Translations under genes and position numbers: made by a program
DNA from: Cutaneotrichosporon cavernicola
Taxonomy: Eukaryota > Basidiomycota > Tremellomycetes > Trichosporonales > Trichosporonaceae
Reading direction: 5' to 3'
Assembly (NCBI RefSeq): GCF_030864355.1
Contig: NC_083395.1
Span: 744,001 to 808,000, forward strand
DNA: 64,000 bases
Notes under the pieces: model-generated
Told to the model about the DNA's origin: nothing
Database searches by the model: none
The model's input: only the letters and a program-made list of their open reading frames with translations
Shown: one piece after another, positions 12,401-23,412 of the stretch
Position numbering within the stretch: position 1 is the first letter of the stretch
Layout: every line of letters begins with the position of its first letter

Positions 12401-13096
12401 TCGATGTGCCGTTCCGCGAGCTCGGCTTCAGCGGTGTGCCACACCGCACCAACGTCACATTAATGCCGACGACCGACTGCCTCGTCCATTTGAGCGAGAT
12501 GCCGTTCACTGTCATCACGCTCTCAGAAATCGAGACCGTCCACTTTGAACGTGTCCAATTTGGCCTTAAGGCGTTCGACATGGTGTTCGTGTTCAACGAC
12601 TTCAAGAAGGCACCAACCGCGATCAACTCGATTCCCGTCGTACACTTGGACAATGTCAAGGAGTGGCTTGAGTGAGTTTGGTGTTCTGTACGTCGTTGAC
12701 TCCAGCTCCGTCGACATTCCTATCTCTGAGGGTCCCGTCAACCTGTCATGGCCTCAGATTATGAAGACGATTAACGACGACCCATACGAGTTCTACAGTA
12801 TGGGCGGCTGGGAGTTCCTCGTGGGCAACGGCGAGTCGGATGCGGAGGATGAGAGCTCCGAGGGCTCCGTGTTCGAGGACGAGAGCGACGACTTTGACGA
12901 GGATGAGAGTAACTCGGAGTCGGACTTCTCTGACGATGACGACGACGACTCGGATGGCAGCGGCGGTGACTTCTCCGACGAGAGTGGCGAGTCGTGGGAC
13001 GCGTTGGAGCGCAAGGCCAAGCGCGCAGACGACAAGCGTGCCGACGAGTTCTCAGACGACGACCGCAAGAAGAAAAAGAATGGAGGTCGCCGCTAG
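9490..13096 (+). CDS. SPT16: FACT complex subunit Spt16, histone chaperone
   Basis: Ten exons add to 1,044 codons (1,043 residues), the usual Spt16 length. In order: the inactive aminopeptidase-like N-terminal domain ([17 protein letters not shown], then [42 protein letters not shown]), a charged linker, the dimerisation and Pob3-binding domain ([37 protein letters not shown]), and the Rtt106-like double-PH middle domain ([50 protein letters not shown]). The end is a long Asp/Glu/Ser tail that binds H2A-H2B, followed by a Lys-rich end. Spt16 with Pob3 reorganises nucleosomes during transcription and replication. Introns are 34-43 nt except the first two (124 and 80 nt). Confidence 0.97.
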
Positions 13097-13990
13097 AGCT
13101 GTCGCTAGACTGTCGTGTAGCATTATGTGTAACAGGGCTCTCTGCCCAGCGTATACTGTCGAATCCATTGCAGTGTGATGCAGAGAGGTGTAGATCGTGC
13201 AGGTGCCGGAACGAAAGTCGGAAATCAAGGCCAGTTGGTGGAAATACTGTATTGTGGTGAACTGACCTTGGCTGAACCACCTAGAGCAGAATGCCTTTCC
13301 TCGGCCGAGTTTTATACACCGCTAACGTTCAACTACTGACCTCTAGGCGGTTGTACGAATACTCGGAGTTGGTCCTCTCTAAAGATGATTATCCCTAAAG
13401 ATTGTCAAGATGAGAATTCTGGAGAGCGACACTCGACACGGAGAGGGCGTCAGTGAACTACCATTCATGCGCCATGCTGGTAAAGCAGGCTCCTTTAACG
13501 GAGGCCTCTCTTCGAACAGGTGAACCAGAACGCAGAGTTTGGAATACATATTCAACGGACCTGGGGAATCTCCGTCGACGCCGTTGTGGTTCGGGTTTCG
13601 CCTTGGAGAATCTACGCCGCGCTCACCTGAAACATCGAACCGGAACGGGCCCGTCACAGTCACAGCGTGGAAGCAGGTCGGGGCGGCCGGCGAGCTTGGG
13701 ATGGATTGCGGAGGCCGAGATAACCGTTGAGCTGATAGACGTTTAGGGAATTATTCTTCGTTTACTGGTCGAGCTCTGTCACCTAAGCTCACACTCACAC
13801 AGCACATGTCACGAAACACAACTTGACGCAAGCTGATACCAGTAACGTTCAACGCGTCGCTCCATTGCATTGCCGTCTCCACAATTTTGTCTGCGCTGCT
13901 GGACCGCATTTGGCTACTCTGCCCTTCTCGTTGCAACTGCTATAAATGCATGTTCCAAATCCGATGGTACAACTTCCTCTTGCCCTGGTG
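13097..13990. other. Intergenic gap, convergent 3' ends of SPT16 and the phytochrome gene
   Basis: About 0.9 kb lies between two convergent stop codons. Open frames here (for example around 13453-13746 on plus) have no family-like features or splice-consistent extension. I see only 3' untranslated sequence and no RNA gene or repeat. Confidence 0.5.
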
Positions 13991-16900
13991 CTACACCTTC
14001 CACCCATCACGAAAATATCCGCCGCGCTCCCACTCCCCCGGCCTGTATATTTCCTGCACGCGCTTCTCGCTGTCAATCAGTGCAGCGAGCAGCGCGCGCA
14101 GTCTGTTAAACTGGAGCGGCTTGAGAAGCCACCCGTCAAAGTGGGTGCCGAGATTCACCCTATCCTCCTCATACAAGCTTGCGCTGAGCGCGAAGATTGG
14201 TAAACGCCCATCGATGTGCACGGGTTCGATCCCAGACGCAGGATTCTTAGTCTCGAGTTCCCGGATCGCCGCCGCAGCCCCATACCCGTCCAGGATAGGC
14301 ATCTGGATGTCCATGATGACCGCGTCAAAGTCCCAATCGGCTGCGATCGTGTCGACAGCCTCCTGCCCATTCTCGACGACGTGGACAATGTGATTGTCCA
14401 TCTTGAGACGTTTCTGGAGGATTTGGCTGTTGATAATATCGTCCTCTACTACCAGGATTCGCAGCTGCGGTCCGCCCTTCGGGCCAATCTTTGATCGGAG
14501 GGGCGGGGTTCGCACAGCCTCGACAGCTGGCACGGTTGTCGAGGCCGCAGCGCGGTCGGGACGGTCTTTAGTGTGGTCGAGCGATGCCGTCGCCACCGAT
14601 ACCGACGGCCGCTTGCTCGACGGATGGACCTTAGGTGGGTTGGCGTGCTCGAGCAGGAGGCCGCCAGATCCAGAGCCGTTCGGCTGGAAGTCGGCATTGA
14701 CGCCCATGGTGCACGTAAAGTAGAACCTTGTTCCTTTGCCGACCCTGCTCTCGGCGCGCAGTTGGCCGTGCAGCTGCTCGACAATACGCCCAACGACGGC
14801 GAGCCCGAGCCCAACGCTGCCACCGTCGGCGCGGTCCTCGGCGCCCTCGAGGGTGACAAACATGGCCTCGAGCTTCTCTGGGGCAATACCGCAACCCGTG
14901 TCACTGACGGTGATCTCGATCGAGACCGAGTCTGGAGTGGGCTGTCCCTTAGGTTCGAGTCCACATGTCACCTCGATCGAGCCCTCGCGAGTGTACTTGA
15001 CCGCGTTTGCAACGAGGTTGGACACAACCGTCTTGATCTTGCGCGAATCCCCGATGACCATTTGCGGCAGGTCGTCGGCCATGGTGACCACGAACTGGAT
15101 CCCGCGGCGTTGGGTCTCGGTTTGGTATAGGCGAACTGTGTTACCGATAGTCTGCTTGATGTCGAAAGGGTCGTTGAACGCCGTCTCGTTGCCTGTCTCG
15201 ATACGAGTTAGGTCCAGCAGGTCGTGCACGTGGAACAGGAGCGCGCGTGATGCGTTGTGGCTGTTCTCGAGCATGTTGCGTGTGTCCGAGTCGAGGTTGC
15301 CAGCGAGTGCGAGCTCGAGCGTGTTGATGATCTGGGATAGCGGGGTACGAACGGCATGGCTCGTGTTGGACAGCAGGATCGCCGTGAGCTGGTTGGACAT
15401 CATAGCGTTCTGGTGCTCGCGCCACACGCGGATAAACTTGCCGTACATGAGGGAGAGATCATGCGCAGAGTCGAGCTGATCGTTGGTCCACACGCGCGAC
15501 CGTCCCGTCACTTTCTGGACCCAGAGCTTGAACGAGCTCCGTGGCTCAAGTACGGCCTTATTTTCGACGTCTTCATTAATGAACGGGCGGCCGGCCCATT
15601 TGACCTCGTCGACCTGGCCCTTGCGGAGAAGCACCAGAAAGTCCTTGCCTGGTTCGTTGGTGAGCGGGACGTACAACAAGCCCGCGATCGTGTCGGCAGC
15701 GCGAGGCAGAATGAGGTCCGGGAAGTCGTGTGTGAGGTAGTTGGAGGCGATGATTTCGCCAAACTTTGCAATTCCGAGATACTCTGCGATGGCGAGCATG
15801 GCGTGCGGCTTATCACACTCCCCGAGGAGCTTACACCCATCGTTGATGACGAGCATGCCCGAGTCGGCATCAAAGATGTCGAGAAGCTCGTCGGCGTTGG
15901 ACACAAGGTATCCCTGCGACGACGGCGAGTCAAACGGCCCGTCGCTGGAACCACCGCGTTGAGACGACTTGCCGCCAAAACTCGCCATGCCAGCAAACCC
16001 GGTCGTGTTGATAATCTGGCGCGTCTTGAGCTTCTGGGCGTACCAAAGACGCTCGACGTTGCGGGACATAACGTCGGAAAAAATACACAGCATCTGGCGC
16101 ACTGGGAACGACACACGCATCCCGTGATTCCCGTACGAGTGACACGCGATGAGGCCCCACAGCTTGCCAAACGCCATGATGGAGATGGACATGGACGACC
16201 GAACCTCCATGTTGGCGAGGTACTTCAGGTGGATGGGCGACATTGCGCGTAGGAAGCAGTGCGTCATGTCAAGCGGGTGTTCGAGGTCGCTCTTATCGCG
16301 CAGCACGAGGCGCGCCGTCATTTGGCTACGGTCGTACAGGAACCTCACCTTGTTGATACGATACAGTTCACGCGCTTGTGGAGGGATGTCGGCCGCAGGG
16401 AACATGAGTCCCTTCCACAGGTCTGTGGTGGTTCCCCAGTCGACGAGCTCGGTCACGACCTTACCATTGTACTCCTCGTCAAACTGGTAGACGACAACGC
16501 GGCTGAAGTGGCACAAATCCTTAACGAGGCCAACGGCGATCTTGAGGAACGAATCAAGGTCCTGCGCGCCGCCAAGTTGTTCGTTGATTTGGTTGAGTAC
16601 TGCGACGACGTCGAGCGCATCCGCCGAGCTCGCCGCACTTGTCCTGCGTTTCCGCCGTGGCCGTGAGCCGCGCCCCCGTGGCCCACGGGAGTTGCGCGTG
16701 TCCTTGTGGCTCGCGATGCCCGGTGCCGCCCGCAACGGCTTGGCGTAGTTGGTCGTGCTGTCGAGCACGCGCTCAACAGGTGGATATTCCTCCAGGCCTT
16801 TGAGACCATATCGCTTGCGTCTACGTGGGTTGCTCGAATCTGCTGCGCCAGGGAACACCTGTGCTGTCGTCGGAAGTGTATTTCCCGACGACAGTTCGGA

Positions 16901-18618
16901 TGGTGACGCGTTGGAGGGAAGAGTCACCGGAGTGTCCGCGAAGCTGGCCGGAGCCAGAACACCACAAACACCGGTCGAACGGGTGCGCGTTGAGTTACTG
17001 AGCACCTCCAAGGACGGGTTGTTACTTGACAACTCCATTCGCTCTGGCAAGGTGTCGCACGCACTGCCCGAGGACGAATGTCGCACGCGACTCGCAAAAA
17101 ACCCGCGGTCGTAGAGCCCAGTTTCGCGGCTGATGACCGACTCGGCCGACTCGGGCATCTGCATGTCTTCCTCTGCGAAGTAGTCCAACGGCTGAGTGAG
17201 CGGGTTGTAGTTGTCGCGCTCGAGCTCAAGTTCCAGCATGACGAGGTTGGGGACGGGCAGCTGTTCGCCGCGGTCGTCGTACTTGATCCACGAGTCCATC
17301 TTGGGACGCCTTGCCGCAGCCCAACACGTCCATTCGCGCCGGTGCGAGGGTATCAACCCCGGCATCTCCTCGACCCGCGTGTCGTCGCTCCCGGGCTCAC
17401 CATACCCACTAAGCCGAAACACCTGCGGGACCTCGTACCCTGATGCCGGCTCGGACACCTGGCCGTCGGAGTACGGCAGAGACTCGATGATGTCGCGCAG
17501 CGCGTCGTCCTGGTCGTCGGTAAGGACGTCGGAGAAGCACGGCAGACCAAAAAGATACTGCGGTGACAGACCGAGCAGTTCCGTAGAGTTCTGAGGTGAG
17601 TAAGGATCTCGGGGTTTCTCACTTCGGACACCTGGCGTACGGTCATGTCACCCGTGTCGTAGTCCTCTTCTAGCAGGATCAGCACACCAAAGCCCTGTAC
17701 GGCACCTGGCATCCTGATCGGCTCATCCTCGCACCGCTGCAGCGTGCCCTCACGGCCGACGACGACATAATGTCCGTCTTCCGTTGTGACGTGGTTGAAT
17801 CGGGACGTCGTAAACGGTCCCTCGGTCACGCCCTCGTCAGAGGACATGGTGGCCCCGTCTTCCCCGGGCAGAGAGCACCGCCGTGTTCGGGTCTGCGACG
17901 TGCTCGTTTGCGCCTGATCGTTGACAAAGTTGGGCACCGAGTCGCGCGTCTGGGCGCTCATGCTCCCAGAGCTTGTCTGTGTGCCCGTGTGAAGCAGCCT
18001 ACCAATATCCGCGTCCCCATCGCGGTGGCGTGGCATCCCTGCGGCAACGCTCGTGGCCTTCGCTGTGGCAGGCCGCAGAATTGTAGACAAGCCCCCTACC
18101 GTCGTCTCGCTCTGCGGTGCGTCACCGAGACGGATGATGCCAGAGAAGTCGTTGACGAGGTTGGTGACGCCCGCGTCGTCCGATTCCAGAGTCGTGCGGC
18201 CCTGCAACGGCAGCTCGCGCTCGCTCTTTTCCGAGATGATCATAGGGGACCGGTGGTTCAGCATCGCCGTACTTTTCGGCGACGACCCGGTATCGCAGCT
18301 CGTGTTCTCGAGCATAGCCATCATCGCATCCGGGATCGATTTCCCGTCGTTCTCGATATCGCTTACCATGACAGGCGATGTTGGCGAGCTCAAGTTCGCA
18401 CCCACACCTGCGGCTGTGTTGTGGCTGTACAAGGAGCGGATTGGGAAGATGAACGTGTTACTGTGTGTGCGCGGAAAAATGACGCGGTGCTTGTCGTCTT
18501 TGGGTGAGGCAGGCGGGTGCTGCTGTTGTGGATGAGAGTGGGGATTACAATGCCACTGGGTTTGGGAAAGAGGCGATTGCGCCCCGCGTAGGCCAGAAGC
18601 CTCGTCACTGAGTACCAT
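13991..18618 (-). CDS. Fungal phytochrome: PAS-GAF-PHY hybrid histidine kinase with receiver
   Basis: Two exons (18618-17623 and 17590-13991, 32-nt intron) encode 1,531 residues. After a Ser/Thr-rich extension of about 295 residues comes RCEDEPIRMPGAVQGFG, whose Cys296 is the expected biliverdin attachment site. The PAS domain continues with VRQVSENSTELLG; the GAF domain has FPAADIPPQARELY and RAMSPIHLKYLANMEV with the conserved His; the PHY tongue has PRSSF. The kinase has an H-box SHAVRTPLSQ (His about 1077), N-box NLVANAVKYT and G-boxes DTGCGIAP and GSVGLGLAVV. The receiver has VEDD, phospho-Asp about 1425 in MDIQMP, and LLKPLQ. It should sense red/far-red light and feed a phosphorelay. 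The start at 18618 is preferred over an in-frame ATG at 18855 because a TATA box lies between them. Confidence 0.93.
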
Positions 18619-18735
18619 CCTCGGCTTCGAGATGGCCGGTGGCAGCGGGGAGAGCGTAGATGTGGTGTTCACGGCAGAGTAACGTCGATGTCGATAGAGA
18701 AGTGAATCGCCACGGGTGGGTGGGGAGATGTCTGG

Positions 18736-18742
18736 TATATAA
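18736..18742 (-). promoter_or_regulatory. TATA box of the phytochrome gene
   Basis: The plus strand reads TATATAA here, which is TTATATA on the minus strand, about 118 bp upstream of the ATG at 18618. Its position favours the downstream ATG over the one at 18855 as the true start. Confidence 0.45.
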
Positions 18743-19371
18743 CGGGATAGTTGACGGGGTGACCCTTGCCAGTCCCGCCGTTTGTGTTGGATAAGACCAC
18801 CGCGACAGAGTCGATGGGAAGACCGCCAAGATTGTAGAGTCGAAGAAATGAACAACGGCCTGGTGTGGCAAAGTATTGAAGACGTTTGTGACTTTCAGCG
18901 GTACATCACGCTAACATGAGGGGCGGCAGGGGCCGTGGTATGGGCATAACAATTGTGGTAAGCGCGGGAGGGTGGAGGCGGGTTGGGTTGGGAGTGTGTA
19001 CTGGTATACTGGTACTACTGGTAGAATAACCATGCCGTAATTACCTTCCTTTAGTTCCTCGGGACACCTGACGTATGCAACTCTGCACGTAGTCTTATTG
19101 GTATGGCTAGAATTTGTCTTAATTACATCAGCAGACTCATCAGTCACGGCCGCATCTCCTCTGCCACACGGAGATATCAGCGCTCCTCCTCTGCCCACTT
19201 CGTGCACGAGAGGCCTGCAGCAGCATTGGCCGCTCCAAAGCTCGGCGTAAACGACAGTGTGACCTACCAAAGACAAGGGGGTAATGTCGTCTCATTGATG
19301 CGATGCGAAATGGTGGGCGTTCCGGAAATGCGGAATCGTGGCGGCAATTTGCGTTTGTGGGACGTGCATGA

Positions 19372-19426
19372 CCCCCTAACCCTCACCCCCTAACCCTAAC
19401 CCCCTAACCCCCTAACCCCCTAACCC
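19372..19426. repeat. Interstitial telomere-type repeat, (CCCCCTAA)n
   Basis: The 55 bp contain five perfect CCCCCTAA units, one CCCTAA unit and one degenerate CCCTCA unit, in a single orientation. TTAGGGGG is, from memory, the telomere repeat of Cryptococcus, a relative of the likely host. It lies about 750 bp upstream of the phytochrome start and 610 bp beyond the RPS5 stop codon. Confidence 0.85.
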
Positions 19427-20039
19427 ATGCGACAATGTTGGGTTTAGCCCTTTGTGATTGGTGTGGGCCTAGACTAGGGCTACCGACGGTAGTTAGAGTG
19501 GATGCATTTGACGATACTAATCGCCCATGAGTAGTACGTATGTATGGATGACGTGTATTTATTGGTGTGATTCTCAACAGACAAAGCAAGGAAGAAACGT
19601 CGATCAGATGACTTATGGATACCACGTGACCCTCACACTTTCCACGCGACCCTCACACGGATGTAAACGCCGACAAGGTCCAACTGTGGCTCCACCTGTG
19701 AGTTCCTATCAGTCATCCAAGTTTGGCTGGCGCTAGGTGGCAAAGCCCCCAGTGGCCTGTAAACCCTCCTAAATGACACGACGCTACTCCGGTTGTAGAT
19801 TACAGAGAAGCTCCAGACGCAAGCAGATCGACGGTGACACCCTCACCTCATCCCCCACTTGCCCAACATGCCATAATATACTCATGATGAGAAGATTCGA
19901 TGCAGAAAGAGCTACGGCCCATCCCAGCCCCTCCTCCATCGCTACACCACACTCGTACACGTCCGCCGAGCTTCCTACCGGCAGAACGCAAGTACACGGG
20001 CCACCACGAGATGGTCCTAGTGTGCCCCAGTCGAGTCGT

Positions 20040-21152
20040 TTACCGGTTCGACTTGGCGACACGCTCAAGCTCGTCCTTCTTCTTGATAGCGTACGAGTTG
20101 GACGAGCCCTTGGCGGCGTTGACGAGCTCATCGGCGAGGCACTCTGAGACCGACTTGGAGTTGTGGAACGCCGACTCGCGGGTGCCGATGGTGAGGAGGC
20201 TGATGGCCTGGTTGACACGGCGGAGGGGCGAGACGTCGACAGCCTGGCGACGGACAGTGCCCTGCGAGCCGATACGGGTCGAGTCCTCACGGGGGCCGGT
20301 GTTGACAATGGCGTCAACGAGAACCTGGATGGGGTTCTGCTCGGTAACGAGGTGGATGATCTCGAACGCGTGCTGGACGATGCGGACAGCCATGATCTTC
20401 TTGCCGTTGTTGCGGCCGTTCATCATGAGGGCGTTGACGAGGCGCTCGACAATGGGCATGCGGCCCTTGGCGAACTGCTTCTTGGCGTAGCGGCCGGCAG
20501 TGTGGGCTGCAATGTCAGATGTCGTTCTACGACTTTCGGTGGGTTCTACTCACGGACATAGACGGCGTGGTTGACGTTGATGTAGTCGGTGAGCGAGATG
20601 TCCTTGACCTCGATCCTGGGGGTTAGTACGCTCACTGATAGTGCCCGCTGACGGGACGGGACGGGACTGGACTGGACATGGACGCCGTGGCGGACGTTGT
20701 CGGTTGTCGGTCGCTCGCCTGCTCGATACCCGAACCTGAACCAGCTCGTCTCGGCAAACTCCGTCGCTCCCCGTCTTGGCTGCCCCTCGCTATCGCTTCT
20801 CCTCTCCAATCTCCGCGCGCGTTCGCTTTCGCAGTCGTCGCCTTTGGCCGAGGTTGTCGTTGTCCAAGCCGTTGTGTCCACGTCCATGTCCTTCCCCGCC
20901 AACACTCAACACTCACTCCTGAGCGTCCCACTTGCCGAAGAGCTTGACGACGCCCTCGTCAGCGACGGACTGGACCTGCGCGGGGAGAGCCTGGGGTCAG
21001 CGTTGCTATTACAGCCTTGGACGTCGGTTCGGGTTCGGGGTGCGTCTCTGCCCTTGTCTCTCTCTCAACTCGATATGGACTCGCGGCTTTCCGCGCACCC
21101 TAATCCCCGTTGAACCGTTGTCCGCGCCGTCGTGGTCGAGCGCGCGTACCAT
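20040..21152 (-). CDS. RPS5: 40S ribosomal protein uS7 (Rps5)
   Basis: Exons at 21152-21150, 20990-20917, 20615-20554 and 20506-20040 add to 202 codons, 201 residues. The protein holds the uS7 core: [80 protein letters not shown] and the C-terminal [14 protein letters not shown]. uS7 binds the 18S rRNA head and contacts the E-site tRNA. The first coding exon appears to be the ATG alone: AAAATG is followed directly by a GTACGC donor, and the next exon begins [12 protein letters not shown]. Introns are 159, 301 and 47 nt, the first two being long for this region. A CACGTGAC site sits about 160 bp upstream of the start. Confidence 0.95.
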
Positions 21153-21742
21153 TTTGTCTTGTCGGTTTTTTACTCTGTACGGGTCGGCGGCGACCTGCGG
21201 GGTGGACAGAGGGTGTTGATGGATGGAGAGACCAGGCGACGACCCGATGGCCTTGGACGGTGAGCGACGGCCTGCCAGAGAGAGCTACAACGGGATCAAA
21301 TCTGGTTAATCCCACGTGACTTGTGTGAATTGGTCAACCCAAACTTAACGCCGACGAGAAAAGTTGCGATTGATTTTGAAACTGTGGCGGTGCCTGATCT
21401 ACCACGTTGCGTCTTCAACAGGAGTGCTTGGTGGCGATTTGCTGATACCATTCCGTGGCTTCAGCTTCAGCCGCGCTAGTCAATGTATCATTGCGCGTCT
21501 CATGTCTGGATTGTCCAGACTCGGTGTCATTGTATTACCTTGCAGCGCAGTGCCATCCCCAGCTCTGACGTTTGGTGGGCGGAGCAACCCAGTGTCGGCC
21601 TGGTCTGGCCCCCAACCTTCAATATCCACCGCCCTCTCTCGAGGACAGGAGCGATATGTTACGAACATGCATGAGCCTTGCGCCCAGATCCCTCCACCGT
21701 TCCACCAGGCAAACGTAGTCATAAATACATAATAACACAACA
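21153..21742. promoter_or_regulatory. RPS5 promoter region and CBP6-like 3' flank
   Basis: This 590-bp gap carries CACGTGAC at 21313-21320, 161 bp upstream of the RPS5 ATG, in the same relative position as the CACGTG at 3451 before RPL23. No gene was seen in the rest. Confidence 0.45.
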
Positions 21743-22720
21743 CTACGCCGACCCGCGCACCTGGAAGAAGCGCTTCCACCAGCTGCGCCCGATTCCCTGC
21801 TGAGAGCGGCGCACACCTGTGAGCATACGCTCGTAGTACTCTGGGTCGTGGGCGGGGTGGAGGAGGTTGTACGAGGTGGGGTACTGGTGTCAGTGCAATC
21901 CGGAACGAGTGCGCGAGCCACAGGATGTGCAGCGAGAGAAGGCAGCGAAGAACGCGAGCAAGAGTTCGAGAGCGGTGGGGTTCAATGAGGCGCGAGGACG
22001 ATGGGAGGCCGCAAGCAGCTGCCCACGAGCGGAGCTCCGCGTTGTCGTAGGTCGTAGATCACGCCTATGAGTGTGCACAGCGGCAATTGGTGTGCAGTAC
22101 ACATAACGCAGGCCGTCGCCGCTGGACCGCGCCCGTGTTGACACTTGGCAGTCGAACCCCTCCGAGACGCTGGTATACCAGACTCTTACAGTGGAGCACA
22201 TGGTATTCGCCATGAATATCTCCACCAGCGCCGCGAGCGCCGACAAAGCCTCCTCCGTATCGATGTGTCCCCCCCTCCAGCCAGCCTCCATTCACCAAAG
22301 CGGTTCGGCGAACCCTCCGATACCCTCCGATCCAAGCATGTGCTCGTCACGCCGCTGGACCGCCCTTCCCAGCTACATCTTCCCGTCCCAGTCCGCACAC
22401 CGACCGCACCCTCTACATTTGCACTTCAACCTGTTCCGGTCCACACGTCTCTGAGGCACTTCGTCAACACTCACCTTGTCCAAAGCCTTATTGGCCTCAA
22501 TGGCACCCAAAGCATCCTCAGCCGCCTTAACTCGCCGGCGCATGCTGTCGCTCATCCCCGCCTGCTTGGCCTCGATCGCGGCATCCCCCGCGTCGGCGGG
22601 AAGTGAGAGCGTACGCGCAACGATACCCTCGAGCGCGTCGAAGAGTTGCGGCTGTCCCGTCGTCCGGAAGGGTGTGGGTGGGAGGGCCCTGATGGCGGTG
22701 AGGAGGCGTGGGAGGGACAT
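21743..22720 (-). CDS. CBP6: Small protein resembling Cbp6/UQCC2, cytochrome bc1 assembly
   Basis: Exon 1 (22720-22475) starts MSLPRLLTAIRALPPTPFR and ends GAIEANKALDK; exon 2 (21883-21743) continues YPTSYNLLHPAHDPEYYERM and ends WWKRFFQVRGSA. Total is 128 residues. The order of a helical N-terminus, a basic middle, then a Y-x-L-xx-P-xx-xP-x-YY-x-R-x motif matches yeast Cbp6, whose C-terminal half has the same layout. Cbp6 with Cbp3 binds the mitochondrial ribosome exit and newly made cytochrome b. The match rests on a short motif, so the assignment is moderate. The intron of 591 nt is far longer than any other found here and might hide another exon or an RNA. It is head-to-head with a COX14-like gene. 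Confidence 0.5.
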
Positions 22721-23011
22721 GGCGAGCTCGGGATTGAGGAGAGCGGGGGGCACGGAGAAGTGGGGTGGTCTTGGGCGCGCGTAGAGCCCAGGCGGTTTGG
22801 GCTATGAGGGCGATGGAATAGATGGGCTTAGATGGCTAAGAGATAGACGATAGAGCAAGAGTGAGATATGACGATCAAGCTGCCGAATCGCAGATCAGAC
22901 ATTTCACCGGACACGGTTCAATCTCCGGGCCCTTCCGCCAGAAGTCCACCAACCGCCACCCAACCTACGTCTCCTCCTCTACGCTCTTATCTCTCATCAC
23001 GAACACTCATC
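22721..23011. promoter_or_regulatory. 291-bp shared promoter of CBP6-like and COX14-like genes
   Basis: The two start codons face away from each other and are separated by 291 bp, so both genes are likely transcribed from one bidirectional promoter. No TATA box or CACGTG site was seen. Confidence 0.4.
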
Positions 23012-23412
23012 ATGATCTCGATCGGAAACCTCCTGCACCGCACCGTTGTGTTCGGGTGTATGGGCTTTGGCGTGAGTCACTTGGCGGGCTGTCGGGGGCG
23101 TGATGTGCATGCGCTGAGCTGATCCCAGGTTTACGGCCTTGTCGTCATCGGGCAGAACTTTGTCGTGAAGCGGCAGCGGCTGCGCGAGGTGAGTGCTGAG
23201 AGGTGGAGGGACGAATCACCGGGAACGAGATGGGGGAAGGCGGGAAGGGAGAGGAGGTTGGAGGAAGGTAAAGAACGATGCTTTGAGGTAGATTGACCAG
23301 AAGAGTTTTCTCGTTTGCTATACATCTTGTCCGACTATGGCCGACTAGCTGACACCAGTTCGACGAGGCGAGCAAGACACAAGCTGCCGAGCCCGTTGCT
23401 GCGTCCAACTAG
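23012..23412 (+). CDS. COX14: Small single-helix protein resembling Cox14, complex IV assembly
   Basis: Three exons of 60, 60 and 54 nt encode only 57 residues. The sequence begins MISIGNLLHRTVVFGCMGFG and continues VYGLVVIGQNFVVKRQR, i.e. a single membrane helix preceded by HRT and containing the G-xx-VYG pattern typical of the Cox14 family. The soluble tail is short and charged (REFDEASKTQ). Cox14 is an inner-membrane factor that couples Cox1 synthesis to complex IV assembly. Splice sites are clean and phase 0. The protein is too small for a firm assignment by eye, but the neighbouring divergent CBP6-like gene makes a respiratory assembly role more plausible. Confidence 0.55.

Larger units (their letters stand above)
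18619..20039. other. Phytochrome upstream region and RPS5 3' flank
   Basis: This 1.4 kb without a supported gene contains the phytochrome promoter with its TATA box, an interstitial telomere-type array at 19372-19426, a CACGTGAC site at 19623 and AT-richer sequence around 19000-19600. No coding exon was found. Confidence 0.5.

Noticed and set aside
13453..13746. Overlapping open frames on both strands between SPT16 and the phytochrome gene.
   Set aside because: They have no recognisable motif and lie between two convergent 3' ends.
14222..14234. GGTTCGATCCC, which resembles a tRNA B box.
   Set aside because: It lies in the coding sequence of the phytochrome receiver, with no A box or cloverleaf around it.
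15356..16252. A 298-codon plus-strand open frame.
   Set aside because: It is fully antisense to the phytochrome exon and its composition is that of a shadow frame in GC-rich DNA.
18619..18855. N-terminal extension of the phytochrome from the in-frame ATG at 18855.
   Set aside because: A TATA box at 18736-18742 lies inside it and the translated sequence has no conserved features, so it is more likely promoter and leader.
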